Assembly (NCBI GenBank): GCA_008477525.1
Contig: SPDT01000005.1
Span: 4,340,001 to 4,404,000 of the forward strand
Direction: 5' to 3'
DNA: 64,000 nucleotides
Source of the DNA: Hypomyces perniciosus
Lineage: Eukaryota > Ascomycota > Sordariomycetes > Hypocreales > Hypocreaceae
A program made the position numbers and the translations under genes. Below, piece after piece: positions 35,275 through 46,966 of the stretch. Positions within the stretch are counted from its first letter, which is position 1; the number at the start of each line of letters is the position of its first letter. The notes under the pieces are model-generated. The model made no database searches. It was given only the letters and a program-made list of their open reading frames with translations, and was not told where the DNA came from.

Positions 35275-37257
35275 TCACACGATGGCGAAGCATGAGTTGA
35301 AGACAGAATGCATCACCGACCGGATATCCACGCGAGCTTTGGCGGTATCCTGCCGAGCCTGTACTTCTTCCAATACCTGAGCTGTGATCCTCGCGTTGCC
35401 CGCCACGCGCTCCATTCGTAGTATCTGCGCTTTGATCCAGGTCTTTTCTTCATCATCTTGCTCCTCAACACCCAACATCAGCAGCGGCCAGAGCATGTTG
35501 ACCGGTAGTGAGTCTTCAGAACCCAAGTCGGATGCAATCTGGCGCGCCAGCTTGCGGATATGGTCGAGCGCGCTGGTCGCTTCCTTAGTCAACGGCAGAT
35601 GCTTGAATGCAACGCGGTGAAGGTGGACTTTGCTGGCATAGTAGTTGGATAAATACGTTCGAAAGGCTCGAGTGATGGTGAAGGCCAAGTGTGTCGAGAC
35701 ATGGGGCTCGGAAAGCTTGCCGGCGACGGCGTAGTCCATCAGGGGCGGTCGTTGATCATACAATGCTCGCAGGTCGGCAGCTATCGCGGCGCCGATGTTC
35801 ATGACCTCAATTTCATCTTCAACTGTGCCTCTTGACCGATGCCAAGGGTCTATCTTTGAGATACGCCCCATAAAGCTCTGAACCTTTTGGTAAAAGACGA
35901 TGCCGGGCTGATAGAGGGCTTGAAACAAAACATCTTCAATGTCATCACCTATGACGTCCTGGCCTTTGGACATGTCATCCGCCTCGGCTTCGAAGCTTGT
36001 AGGCGAGGGCTCCACAAGATCGATCTCATCGCCCTGAGTCAAGAACAACCCTTCACCTCCAGCAGACACGGCTCTAGCATCCAGGAGTCGGATCCAAAGA
36101 AGGATCTGTTTCTCAATATGCGAAAAGGAATCCCTATTTCCTTGTTGAAAGACGTTGTAGGCACGTTTCAAATGGTCATGTGCCGCATCAATCCTGCTTT
36201 CTATTATGTCCACATAACTCAGGAAGAAGAGAGCAGCGAGCAGGCATTCTCGTGATTGATTTTGTTCGTGAAGGGGCTCAGAATCGTAGGTTGCCACCAC
36301 TGCAGCAGCTTCCTCGTAATGATTCTGTTCGACCAGCGCCCAGGATAAGTCGCGCCGAGATAGCAAACTATTCGAAAATGCAAGGATAGCACAATGTAGA
36401 ACACGAGAGCTCTTTGCCATTGTGGCAAGGATTTGGCGGATTGACAGCCATTTTCGGTGGGATTCAACCCCGGCGAGGATGGGCGGGGTGGCACACTTGA
36501 CGAAGAATTCCATCAGTTTCTGGCTCGTGATGTCTGCGTTACGATTGATAGGCTGATCGCGGCTATCTTCAATTATCGGCGTATCAGCATATGTGCCTGT
36601 AGTGGATGGTTGGTTCTGTCCATTGGGATACGACCCAGCTCCCTGCGAGAGGAGTACAACTCAGCAACCCGTTTAGCTCCAACAAATGATGGATTACTAA
36701 AACAAATCATGCCGTGGTGGATGGTGAAAGCAGGTGGTCCAATTAGACTGCGGTGGTGTTCTTACCATGGAATTGGCACCTAGGCCAACTGCGTCGCTCA
36801 TATCGGGGCTCGCCTGTTGCCATAGGTTGCTACCCGGGTCCCATAAGAAGCTCGCATAGTCGAACACCTCATCCATGGCTTGAACAGCTCTGGAAGTAGA
36901 TGTACCAGAGGACTGATCAGTGGTCGGCGACAGGCTCTGCTGGTGAGCTGATGAGAGAGCTCCAGCATTACCGTCCTGCTGCTGCTGTTGCCTTGGCAGA
37001 ACCGCGGCATGGTGCGGTCGCCATTTGCATTCTAGGTTAAGACGTTCACAGTGGGAACAGCGTGGCCTCTGCTCATCGCATTTCACCTTGCGGCGCCTAG
37101 AGAAGGGCCGTTCATTGTCAGCATTGCGTCAATCCTTGCAGTTTCACGAAGAGTTCTGCTCTCACTTGCAGGTTAAACAGCCATGGCGCGACCGATTGTA
37201 GCGTCTACCGATGCCAGCCTGGTGCGGCGATGGGACAGTGTCATCTGGTTGGAACAT
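35275..37257 (-). CDS. Zn2Cys6 transcription factor (Fungal_trans_2 type)
   Basis: Three exons: 37257-37166, 37096-36766, 36642-35275; introns of 69 and 123 nt. The protein has 596 residues from the ATG at 37257. An upstream in-frame ATG at 37383 would add 42 residues rich in Cys and without similarity, so I prefer the later start. The Zn cluster has Cys 27, 30, 37, 44, 47 and 54 (CX2CX6CX6CX2CX6C; CLTCKRRKVKCDE), followed by a basic and Gln-rich linker (QQQQQ). The long exon 3 has the helical pattern of the fungal-specific regulator domain, with LSWALVEQNHYEEAAAVVA and a C-terminal YYASKVHLHRVAF. It probably binds DNA in the nucleus. It lies just downstream of the aldolase on the same strand and may regulate it or its lost neighbours; that is inference. 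Confidence 0.88.
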
Positions 37258-37383
37258 CTTTGACGGCAGGCTGCTCTGTAAACCGCCAACAACACCACTG
37301 GCGCAGACACAAGCACCTGAACAGCATGCTGCTTCACGCAGCTTCACGCAGCTAGGAGAAAATATGGAGTCGTGGGTCTCCAC

Positions 37384-37979
37384 GTAAAATCCGGGGAACT
37401 GATGCTGTGCCTAATGTAGCTAGCCGAGTGCAGAAGAAAGACGCGTTTTTTTATCAGTCAGGTGACTGCGGTGTTTAACTTCAGACGTTTTAAGGTATAC
37501 ATACCTTCGGACGTTATGTTGACATCCCATCTTCGGTGGTGCACACTTAACCACACTGATGCTCCTCAACCCGGAATGGTTGCAATTGCAATGGGGAGAT
37601 GGTTGTTTAATTCTTGGGCAAGGAAGAAAGATTTCACACAGGCCTGATTAACAGACCACATCACTCAACAAGTTGTGCAACATCAGCTTATCGCAAGTGT
37701 TGTGCGGTTTCCCAGCCTGATGATGGGCCTTGGGCCTTGAGCCTTTGCCTATAGAGGTCGCGTGATATAATCGAAATCGCTCACACATTGCTCAACTCGT
37801 TCGGGAATGAGACTGGCTCGCCATTAAAATCTCCCTGTCTCCCCGTCATTATAAAGCCTACGGGACAAGTTTCGAATACAGCAGTCAACCTCCCGCACAC
37901 GTAAGTGCTAGACACATCGGAATACTTGCTAACATTGATTCCAATTCTTGATCAAAGGCATCCTTCATTAGCTTCTTTA
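37384..37979. other. Intergenic region
   Basis: About 600 bp upstream of the regulator gene. It contains a small inverted repeat AAGGTATACATACCTT at 37491-37506. No gene seen. Confidence 0.5.
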
Positions 37980-39193
37980 TTATTGTGTGCTTCCGCTTTC
38001 GATTTGGTTGCTTGAACTGATAGAGCCTAGGGCAGGGCGAGACTGGACCTCTGCGCGCTCAAAGTCAACAGCCATCAGATGCCCGCTCCGAGCATCGTAG
38101 TATACGATGTTGCGCGGCTCTGCGTCACAGTGGAGAACACCCAGCTTATTTATATTCCGATATGATTTTCTTGCGGCATCCATCACCTGTTTGTGAGCTT
38201 GTTTCTCACAAAGCGATGGTGACTGGCCAGCCCAACCGGGAAAGAGGAAATGCATGTGGATGCCTCTATCGTAGTAACATGGAAGTTGCAAGTCAACCAC
38301 TCCCAATCAGACGGGAACATCAGTACCTCGAACACTACACAATCGCTTGTATATTTGCCTCTCGTATTGAAGCAACGAGACATCCGCCTCCTCAACATCT
38401 TTCGCAACAACGGTGCGAACTCAACCGCGCTTTGAAGAGCGACCGCGCGACCCTGTGAGATGCAGTGGAGTGGCACGCAGTCTGCGTCGCGTCCTCAGTC
38501 AATGGCAAGCTGGATACGTATGAGGCGGAGGAACGCTTCTGCATCGATATGCCACCTGTCATGATCCATGGCATTGGGGCATGCCGGATCCACGGGACTC
38601 CCGAAGGCGTAGCCCCGAAGGCATAGTTGTGTGCAGTAAGGGCGTGCTTTATTCTTCTGCCGCGTCCTGCCACCTTGCTCCAGTTGGCTGCATCCCTTTT
38701 GAGTCTCTCTTGTGCCAGTATTACGCGACCCAGTCTTTTCGCTGCGAGCTCGACTTGTGTGGGAGAAGGGATGGTATCATCATCGCCACCTTCATCTTTA
38801 TCATCATCGTCACGTCGTGTCACAGCGGGGTCTGGTGACTTGCAGCGGGAGAGGGTTAAGATTGGCGAGCGTTTGAAGCCGGCCCATTGGCTTGCTTGTA
38901 AGGTGTGGTGAGTGGTTCCTTGCGAGCGGTCCTCATACTCCACAGTCCATATGTCGAGGTTTTTGTCGGCCTTGTTGTACCATGTGAGCGGTGGTGTTTC
39001 GCTACAGACGGCTCGAAGGACGAAGGCAAATACTTGGGCGGACCATGGCCGCGACGAGTGACTTCGCCGCAAACTCGAATCTCTTGCCCTCCTTATTGAC
39101 AATGGGGGCGTTTCTCTTCAAGAGCGATTCTTTCGGTCGCTTCACGTCGGCGTTACTCCTGCGTGAGGAGTTACCTTGAGCGCGTGATCTCAT
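37980..39193 (-). pseudogene. Fungal kinase-like protein, decayed
   Basis: Pieces of one protein appear in successive frames on the minus strand. An N-terminal piece ends KRFEFAAKSLVAAMV, and the next frame continues with AQVFAFVLRAV and, later, the acidic linker RCKSPDPAVTRRDDDDKDE. Another frame has DVEEADVSLLQYERQIYKRL, then a TGA within DVPV*LGVVDLQLPCYYD. The last piece holds GVLHCDAEPRNIVYYD and LMAVDFERAEV, equivalents of the catalytic loop and DFG segments of kinase-like proteins. Such proteins, with a variable N-terminal part and a His-x-Asp-x-x-Pro-Arg-Asn loop, are abundant in fungal accessory regions and of unknown function. At least two frame changes and one stop make it a pseudogene. 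Confidence 0.75.
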
Positions 39194-40311
39194 CCATGGT
39201 GGTCATAAAACACCATTCTTCCAAGATGGTAAGCAGGGATTGCGTGTTGGAAGGCCAACTCCTCGGTATTACGTGACTCTTCATCTTCATTTGTACTAGT
39301 ACGGAGTAGTACTACCAGTAATACGGTCCTAGAATAAGGTAGCGTCGTTAGCACTGGCTATTAACACACTATTGCTTCAATCCGATGGACGCCTTGTAAC
39401 AATACGTAGAAATGTAAAAGGTCGCATTGCTGTGGAAAACCTCAAACTTTTATCCAATTAGTATTTGCAATGTAATATCAATGAAATGGCAATATCTCCA
39501 AGTCAGCTCCGTTTCGAAGGTCATGTGAGGTCAGCGAAGGGTTCATTATCCTAAAAACGGAATCATGCGACTTGAAGTCGAGAAGTTTTGCAGAAAATGA
39601 AAGACGTTGAACTCAAAACAAGAATCTAACCGGGAGATACCAATAAAGCCCAGGGGTTGCTGGCCTCGTCACTTGGCCCTTGACAATTTGATTGTACCTC
39701 CTTCGTACTCCGTACTCCATACTCCGTACTCCCTGCTGTAGCTTAATAGCCGATCGGGTCGGCTGTCGGATGCGTCGCTTTTCTTTTACCTTCCTGGCTC
39801 ATAATTCTATCCTCTGATTTGTCTTGAACCCGCATTTTGCACAGTAGCTTTGGTCAGAAGCAAGTCTAGCCCGTCCTCACGGCTCAAGTGAGGTGGCGAG
39901 ATGACTCGCGTTTGCCGACGGCCCTGTGTGTCTCCTGATTAACCTGAATCTTCTCCAGGTTCTCTGCAGAGGCCTAATCCAATTTCTCTCATCGTGGACC
40001 CCAGAGTCTACCACACCTACTCCTAGTGCTGTTCAATAGTATGCAGGCTAGGGTTCTTACACAATGCAACCATCCCCAGATTCCAGTTGTCCGGGGCCCC
40101 ACCATCTGTCTACGAGTACTGAAGACTTCCGATGACGCCTATCCAGATGTGGTGATGGCTGGGCTGCAACTTCGACCTATAACTTACACTTGTTTTCCAC
40201 CCGTGTTCGTATAGAGACTGCTTTGATCTCGCGACTCTCATGAGTCTGGTGTAAAGGCTTTACTTGGAGAATTTGTTCCGCCATCACATTACCAACATCT
40301 ACCAACTCAAT
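39194..40311. other. Intergenic region with CGTACTC-type tandem motif
   Basis: About 1.1 kb upstream of the sugar transporter. TACGGAGTA/TACTCCGTA words occur near 39298 and in the tandem at 39704-39732. No gene seen. Confidence 0.5.
39704..39732 (+). repeat. Tandem TACTCCG/CATACTCCG repeat
   Basis: CGTACTCCGTACTCCATACT followed by CCGTACTCC: four units of ACTCC separated by GT or AT. The same word is scattered over intergenic regions of the window. Confidence 0.85.
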
Positions 40312-42380
40312 ATGGGCGGTTTCCGTGCCGTCGAGGATCGGCCAACGCCAAAAGAGGTGTACAACTGGCGATTATACTCCGAGGCCGCTATTATTGCGAC
40401 GGGCTCCCTACTGTATGCTCCACCCATTCCGACATCTGGTCTCGATCTAATTACGATTTCAGGTTTGGCTATGACTCGGCCTTCATCGGAACGACAATTG
40501 CACGCGCGAGCTTCAAGACGGATTTCAGCATCTCACCTCAAGATGCCAGTGACATCTCAAGCAACATCACCTCTGCCTTTCAGGCTGGTGCATTCTTCGG
40601 CGCCATCTTCTGCTTCTTCGGTACGTTATGCTATCGCATGTGCCCATGTGAAGACAATTGTATGGAGGCGCTGACCTTTGAATGCACAGTCACCGAAAAA
40701 GTCGGTAGAAAATGGGCACTGTTCATCTCAAATCTTGTCTTCCTTGTCGGTGCTATCCTCATGACCGCAGCTACACACCAACTCTCTTATATCTGTACGT
40801 TCAAACAATTTTCAAATACTGTCCACCCCACCGAAGCCAAACTAACGTCGGGTAACAAGATGCTGGACGTATCCTTACCGGGTTGGCGTGTGGCGGGATC
40901 ACAGCGACTGTTCCAAGCTACATTGCCGAGCTTTCTGTAACCTCTATTCGTGGCATACTGACTGGCCTCTTCGAAATTGCCTACCAGATTGGCTCTGTTA
41001 TAGGGTTCTGGATTAACTATGGCATCAACCAAACGATGGACCAGACTGCAACCGCGTCTTGGCGTATTCCCATGGCTGTTCAAATCATTCCCTGTGGTAT
41101 GTTGCTCATCGGAGGCGCCTTTCTTCACGAGAGCCCTCTGTGGCTGTTCAGGAAGGACAGAAATGAAGAGGGGACCAAGGCACTGGAAAACTTGAGACAT
41201 CTCTCCAGGGACCATAAATGTAAGATCGACGGCCACAACAGCCGTATCTCATGTACTAATATGTCGAGCCACAGACCTCCAGGAAGATATCCAAATGATC
41301 CGTTCCAGGCTTGCGGAGGAGAATGACCTTGCGAGTAGGTATGGAGCCGGGTCTTGGGCCCTCTTCCGTGGCGCCGTCTACGAACTGTCTCGCAAAGGAA
41401 TGCGCAATCGCGTCGCATTGGTATTCTGCTCATTTGGTCTTCAAAATATGTCCGGAGCTGCAGGTATGTCAATGTACGAGTCGAAATGTTGCTTCTATCT
41501 AACTGTGAATCCTTGAATAGCCATCAACTACTACTCACCTACCCTCTTCGCCTCGCTTGGCATCCAGGATGTCTCTCTATACACTGGAATCTATGGTCTT
41601 GTCAAGGCAATAGCTTCCATCATATTCTACGTAGCCGTCATCGATATTTGGGGCCGTCGCTATCCTACCATCGTATCGTCGATTGCCTGTTCACTCTGCT
41701 TGTGGTTTATTGGCGCATACGTCAAGATCGGCCACCCTGCCGACCTCATCAAGGCTGGAAAGCAGCTCTCCCCGTCTACCGCAGCCGGTGGCAGGGCTGC
41801 CACGGCGATGATCATGATCTATTCTGCTTTGTATGATACACTAATTTCTTTGCGGGACCTTGCAGTTTGCTAACTTGGTACCTCATAGCTGGTCTTTCGG
41901 CCTCAACGGTATCCCGTGGATCGTCTCTGCAGAAATCTTTCCTGGAGCTCTACGTAATTTCTCTGGCACCTGGGCTGCACTTTGCCAATGGTGCGTATAA
42001 GATCCCTCGCTGGGGCCTTGGTCTCATTGGAAGTGATCCCGCTAACCGGCGAAACAGGCTCACGCAGTTCATCATTACCAAGGCTTTGCCCTTCATCTTC
42101 TCATCCTTCGGTTATGGAACCTGGTTCTTCTTTGCATCTTGGATGCTTCTTGCCACTGTATGGGCATTCTTCTTCCTGCCCGAGACCAAGGGCAAGACGG
42201 TGGAGGAATTTGACATTATCTTGTGAGCGCTCGCTAAAATACTGAAATTCGCGAAGATAGAGCACACATACTAACCCATCTTTCATTAGTGGCTATACTG
42301 AAGATAGACGTCACTTTTCAGGCGGAAGAAGTAATGGCGACGGCATTAAGGAGGATGCAGAGGTGTTCACCGAGGACTAA
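40312..42380 (+). CDS. MFS sugar/quinate transporter (sugar porter family)
   Basis: Nine exons: 40312-40412, 40463-40620, 40690-40794, 40860-41219, 41275-41463, 41521-41830, 41889-41990, 42058-42222, 42290-42380. All introns are GT-AG, 48-69 nt; the joined frame of 1581 nt codes 526 residues, normal for the family. The start MGGFRAVEDRPTPKEVYNWR resembles fungal quinate permeases. Further marks are GSLLFGYDSAFIGTT in TM1, GRKWAL after TM2, GRILTGLACGG in TM4, the inner-loop WGRR, and PETKGKTVEEFD after TM12. It is a plasma membrane proton symporter for a sugar or sugar acid such as quinate; the substrate is not certain. The gene is intact, in contrast to its decayed neighbour to the left. Confidence 0.92.
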
Positions 42381-43283
42381 CGTAGAGGACTAACGTAAAA
42401 CGACCCTCCTGATACCATAGAATGCAATGCCATAGTGGTCAACAGTGCTTCCTCTGGCTTTGTCAATACTACTCAAGTCTATACCAGTCCTTAATATACA
42501 AATCACCTATTCCAGGATTTAATTGAATGTTCCAGCATCATGGGATATTGATTGGTGTGGTTGCCCATCATGTCTTGCCGCAGGACATACATAGCGTCAG
42601 TGAGTCAGCCCTCAACCTGGAGATCCAAGTAAAATCACCCGAAAGGTGCAGATGAGGATGGAAAGGACGGTCCCGAAGGGCCCTCACAGGTCAGTGCAGA
42701 TGTAGCTTAAAAATTAGCAAAGCTACATATTCGAGACGAAATGCTTACGTTATTTAACGAACTGGGACTCCGAATCGCAAGTGATAGCGCTGTGACCCTC
42801 TTCACATTGCGTAAAAGATATGGCCAGTCCTATGACTTCAATTGACAGGTTGCCAGGATAGTTCTCGCCATTTTCATGGTGTACAGAAGACTAGCATCCT
42901 TCCATGAGCCGTCCGTTGAATCGAACCTGGCAATGGTATGTTAATAGCCAGTGCAAACGACGGTGTACTAAAGGCTGAGGATGTGTCTCACTCAGTATTA
43001 CTTCGTAGCACGGAGTACTACGAGTAATACAGATAATGATGCCTACTACGGAGTTGAACCTGGGGTGATTGTTTCTTATGCAAATTTCAGGGTTACTTAC
43101 TTGTTATTGTTGCAACAAAAAAAGAACATCGTGTCTCTTTTGTTCCTGTTGCCGCCAGTCACACATTGTACTCATTCCACTAACATTGTCGCACATCAAG
43201 CCTGAACTGAGATATCATTCTCAGCTCCCCACTCTGTTTCTTTTGTCTTGTAGATCATTCATATTTCTTGATTGCTGTACTAC
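42381..43283. other. Intergenic region
   Basis: About 0.9 kb between the transporter and the hairpin. A near-palindromic GCACGGAGTACTACGAG cluster lies at 43009-43026. Short open frames at 42981-43293 look like chance. Confidence 0.5.
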
Positions 43284-43370
43284 GGGGGTCTGAAAGTCGA
43301 CCACTTTCCCGTAGTACTTGATTCGTGCTTGAGAATCAAATACGGGAAAGTGGTTGACTTTCAGACCCCC
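43284..43370. repeat. Long hairpin (30-bp inverted repeat) upstream of the GT-B-like gene
   Basis: Arms 43284-43313 and 43341-43370 are complementary over 30 bases with one mismatch, a C/T difference (GTCGAC against GTTGAC). The 27-nt loop itself contains TTGATTC/GAATCAA, which extends the pairing. The right arm ends 70 bp before the ATG of the next gene. It may be a small MITE-like insertion or a transcribed hairpin in the 5' leader. Confidence 0.85.
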
Positions 43371-43440
43371 AAGTACTCCGTATAAAGGGTGTAAATTTCC
43401 ACTTTATCAAAACTGCAAAGTACTTCCTTTTATAATCAGA

Positions 43441-44745
43441 ATGCACAATATTAAACCATCTCTTCAAGGCACAGACACTCCAAGAATGGCCCCAAGCTCA
43501 ATTTTAGCCCACGGTGGTTTGGATAACCAGCACACTTGCAAATCCCGACTCAGTGCAAACATAATTTTCAACGCTCAGCCCTTTGGTGGTGGTCCAAGTG
43601 CCAGTCTCACAGCGATTATGCCGTACATTCGACATCGCTTGAAGTCCTGGGGACCCGTGGCGCTGCATTATGTGGGATCCAGTCATGCTCTGGCATTTCA
43701 GAAACTCCGGAAGAAGCCTGAGTGCATTTTCTGGGATGGAATGCACAATATCGACTTCTACAAGGATTCTGAAAACGCCAAAGAGGAGCTCAGGGGCCTT
43801 TTCAAGCATTTACAGCCACTGCTTGTCGTGACGGTCAGTGATGAGAGTATCGCTGAGGTAGCCCAGGAGTCTGGCATTGCAGTCGTTATCATAGACCTCC
43901 TGCTCTGGTGGTGGCACAAGATCCCTTCCTCATGGCTCAAGGCTGAATGCGTGATTGCTGCCGACTTTTATGGCGTCAAGGAGCGGATCGCCCGCGAAGG
44001 GTTCACCAATGTCGTGACAGTACCGCCTCTCGGACCGCCTCTAAAGACCGATAATACGGGCCCGCGGAAGAATATTCTTCTCAATTTTGGAGGCATGCTT
44101 AACCCTTTTGTACCGGCAGAGGAGTACATAGCATATGCCCGTATGATATACAACGCGGCTCGATGCGCGTTGAGACTACGCAAAGCGGCCATTCGGGTGG
44201 CAGATTCCACCGAGTTGATTGTTTTGGCAGCTAGTTCAGACTTGGCCCGTTGTATAGATCCTGAGAATCCGGAAGCAGCCTGCGCAGTGCTGCCTGACGA
44301 GGCAATCTCGTATATGTCCACCGCGGAGGTGGTTTTCTGCACTCCTGAACTTGGAAACATATACGGTGCTGCCGCAGTCGCTAGTACAACCGTTCTGCTG
44401 CCGCCATTGAACGAGACCCAGGGATTACAGAGTCAACTTCTAGCTGAAGCAGGAATTTGTGTTGATTCATTGGATTGGCACCAATTGACTGGCAACGAGC
44501 CAATCAATTATGGAAATGACATGTATGAGGTCTTGAGTCACGTTAGTAAGGCTCAGGAGGAAGTTCTCAACCGTCCCCAGGCGCAAGCTCTGTTGGTGGA
44601 GCGTATGTTCACAACGATGATGCAAAGCTCAAATTCTGAAAATTGTGCTCGGGGGCCACCTCTGCGAGCTCTTATCGATGAATTCGGTCAAGATAATGGC
44701 GACGCCATGGCTGCTCAGGTAATTAGTGTTGGAAAAAGTCGGTGA
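43441..44745 (+). CDS. GT-B fold glycosyltransferase-like protein, intronless
   Basis: An uninterrupted frame of 434 residues from ATG 43441; a second ATG at 43486 could also serve. The frame is open upstream of 43441 but without ATG. Features are a Gly-rich N-terminal loop (AQPFGGGPSASLTAIMP), LHYVGSSHAL, a middle segment IDLLLWWWHKIP, an ILLNFGGMLNPF strand-loop at the start of the second half, and VFCTPELGNIYGAAAVASTT followed by LPPLNETQGLQSQLLAEAGI. The last resembles the donor-binding part of GT-B enzymes, where acidic and polar residues hold a nucleotide sugar. It reminds me of cytosylglucuronate-synthase-like and related bacterial transferases, but I cannot name the family with confidence. 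Lack of introns between multi-intron neighbours would fit horizontal gain. No signal peptide or membrane segment is seen. Confidence 0.6.
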   Translation: MHNIKPSLQGTDTPRMAPSSILAHGGLDNQHTCKSRLSANIIFNAQPFGGGPSASLTAIMPYIRHRLKSWGPVALHYVGSSHALAFQKLRKKPECIFWDGMHNIDFYKDSENAKEELRGLFKHLQPLLVVTVSDESIAEVAQESGIAVVIIDLLLWWWHKIPSSWLKAECVIAADFYGVKERIAREGFTNVVTVPPLGPPLKTDNTGPRKNILLNFGGMLNPFVPAEEYIAYARMIYNAARCALRLRKAAIRVADSTELIVLAASSDLARCIDPENPEAACAVLPDEAISYMSTAEVVFCTPELGNIYGAAAVASTTVLLPPLNETQGLQSQLLAEAGICVDSLDWHQLTGNEPINYGNDMYEVLSHVSKAQEEVLNRPQAQALLVERMFTTMMQSSNSENCARGPPLRALIDEFGQDNGDAMAAQVISVGKSR

Positions 44746-45221
44746 TCCTTACTCGTATGTCCGTGTGGGCGACTTGGCAGGCGTGAATTCTGTGGGTGAG
44801 AAGGATTAGAATGATATCATTAATAGGTACACGGCTGAAAACAGATATGGGCAATGATAGGGAGTTGGGAGAGTCTGGAGGGGATAGGTAGCACGAGATA
44901 CGTTGGGTAACGCAGGGGCGACTCTTTGATCTCCACCCTTACTTCTTCCTTGGGACTGCCCTCTATGCCTTTTCATACACAAGCACATAATTCGTAATAC
45001 TTAGTTCGTTTGTATGAATGATACAACCCGTACAGTGGTGGGTGGCTTGGGGGGAAAGGCATCTTGACACGATCAATTGCAGAACAATTGGTACACTGCA
45101 GAGTTGTTACAAGACAGGCACGTTGAATCGATTTCTGTGAAGAAAATCCGCCCTCATCCTTCTTCCATCAAGTAAGCATCGTCATCGGAGCAATTATTCA
45201 ATGTGACTGACAATCACGTCA
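44746..45221. other. Convergent intergenic region
   Basis: About 475 bp between the stop of the GT-B-like gene and the stop of the O-methyltransferase gene. Nothing recognisable apart from possible 3' UTR sequence. Confidence 0.5.
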
Positions 45222-46468
45222 CTATTTCTGACGCACCCGTGTCTCCAGCATAGCAATGTGACTGCCCTCCAACTTATACACCTTTACAAGTTCCAAGCCT
45301 ACCTCATTAAATATGTTTTGAAAGTCGGCGAGGGAACGCTCCCTACCACCAATAGCCAACAGCGAGAGGTCGAGCCAGTAGGCAGTCATGGGTCCACCCA
45401 CTTCGACTCGATCGGGAATCAGCATGTCGCAAATAATAAGTCGCGAGTCAGGTCCCATGGCTGACATTATATTTTTCAGGATCTCGACTACAACTTCATC
45501 GTAAAAATCGTGGAGAAGGCGGCGCATGAAGTACACATGGGCATCTTAGGGAATGAGCATTAGTACGAGGACTGGTGAAAGAAGGGATCATAGTGAGGGC
45601 CTACCTTTAATTGGTTGTGTAGTGAAGATGTCATATGCCATCGGCTTGATGCCAGGAATGCACTCTGGCTTCAGAGAGTCGATGACGACGGGCAGATCTT
45701 GCAATATCAAGCTCCCGCCAAAGGATCCGCCACAGTGTGCTTGTATCGCCAACAGTGCTTGGCCTCTACCACCACCGACGTCGACAATGAATGGGCGTTT
45801 AGTGTCCTGCTGTACCTTGGTCTCGAGTTCTTCAAAGGGAAACATGCCGAGAATGGGGAAATCCTTCTCCATATTCTGCAACGTCAAGTTCCACAGCTCA
45901 CGGTATTTGAGGTCCATATCTACTACCTCATAGTACGTCTTGCCCTCATGACCTGTCGCAAAGGCAAAAGGGCTCTTCCGGATGTCGTACAGCTCTTCCG
46001 GCTTGTGGGTCTTTACGTAGTCTGGAATGGCGACCAAGGCCATCATAGTGTCGACGCACACACACACCATGCCTCCCAGCGCAGTGGGGTGGAAAGCTAG
46101 CGACAGCTTGTTGTGTCTGTACTCATCTGCTCCTGTCTCCTCGAAGATGCCATTGACGACGAGGAGGCGCATGGCTCTGGTGGTTATCGAGATACCAGCC
46201 TTGCACTGCGAGGCTAAAACTGTAGCGGTGATGCTCTCCTCTGCTGGGAAGTTCTCAAAAATGCCGATTCGGACCGCAATGTTGAGGGCCGCCGCCACGG
46301 TCATGTTTTCTTGCAATCGAGTTCCGATATCGTACGGCTCTTCCAAGACGGTACGCACATTGTCCACACATTTTAACAGTGCTGAGCAGGTGTTCCATCG
46401 TACGCTTCGAGGGATGCCACCAACGCCCTGGCTTCGACCAAGGCCTTGTCAATCGCAGCTGGATTCAT
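45222..46468 (-). CDS. SAM-dependent O-methyltransferase (family 2), N-terminal frameshift
   Basis: Two exons on the minus strand, 46468-45605 and 45544-45222, with a 60-nt intron. The restored length would be about 395 residues, normal for fungal plant-type O-methyltransferases. Domain order is an N-terminal winged-helix dimerisation part (AALNIAVRIGIFENFP), the SAM loop FIVDVGGGRGQALLAIQ, a LILQDLP strand, then RRLLHDFYDEVVVEILKNI with the presumed catalytic His, and DSRLIICDMLIPD. Near the start MNPAAIDKALVEARALVASL continues to GTPAQH and a stop. The frame one base on reads SALLKCVDNVRTVLEEPYD. A one-base loss at about 46385 has thus separated the first 30 or so residues. A shorter product from a later Met is possible but would lack part of the dimer interface. 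It acts on a phenolic hydroxyl in secondary metabolism, substrate unknown. Confidence 0.82.
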
Positions 46469-46966
46469 GTTGGTGTTGTGCTGGTGATGCAGTTCTCTTT
46501 GTGCTCTGCCAGTTCAACAATCTGACATTTACGAAGCCTGGGCCAGAGGGTCGCGGGTCCCCAGCGACACGAGAAGAGGAAAAGGATGAGTACGAGTAAA
46601 TGCGGCTGTCATCCCATGACCCCATGATACAGACATTGTGGCAATTTTTATTGGGAGCCCCTGCAACATCCCCTCGCTTCGAGACCAAAAACAGCGAGAT
46701 GCAGACAAACGTGACATGTCATTATGCACGTGAGAGGAGGCAACACGATCGCGCCTATGACATTCAATCGCCTTGCGTAATTACTCTGCCGAGTCTGCAA
46801 CGTCTGCAGACTTGCATTGACACATCAAGAGCTTATTTATGCATCCTATTAGCCGATGGTAGTTGCGAGTTTTATAAAATGCCTCCCTCCTCTCCAGCTG
46901 AGGAGTGACTCGCAGGTAATTCGCAATTTTGGTATTTGGCATCTCATTCACTTCCTCGTGAGAATT
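46469..46966. other. Divergent promoter region of the two methyltransferase genes
   Basis: About 500 bp shared by the start of the O-methyltransferase (minus) and the LaeA-like gene (plus). An AT-rich TATTTATGCATCC lies at 46832-46844. Joint regulation is possible; no specific site is identified. Confidence 0.5.
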
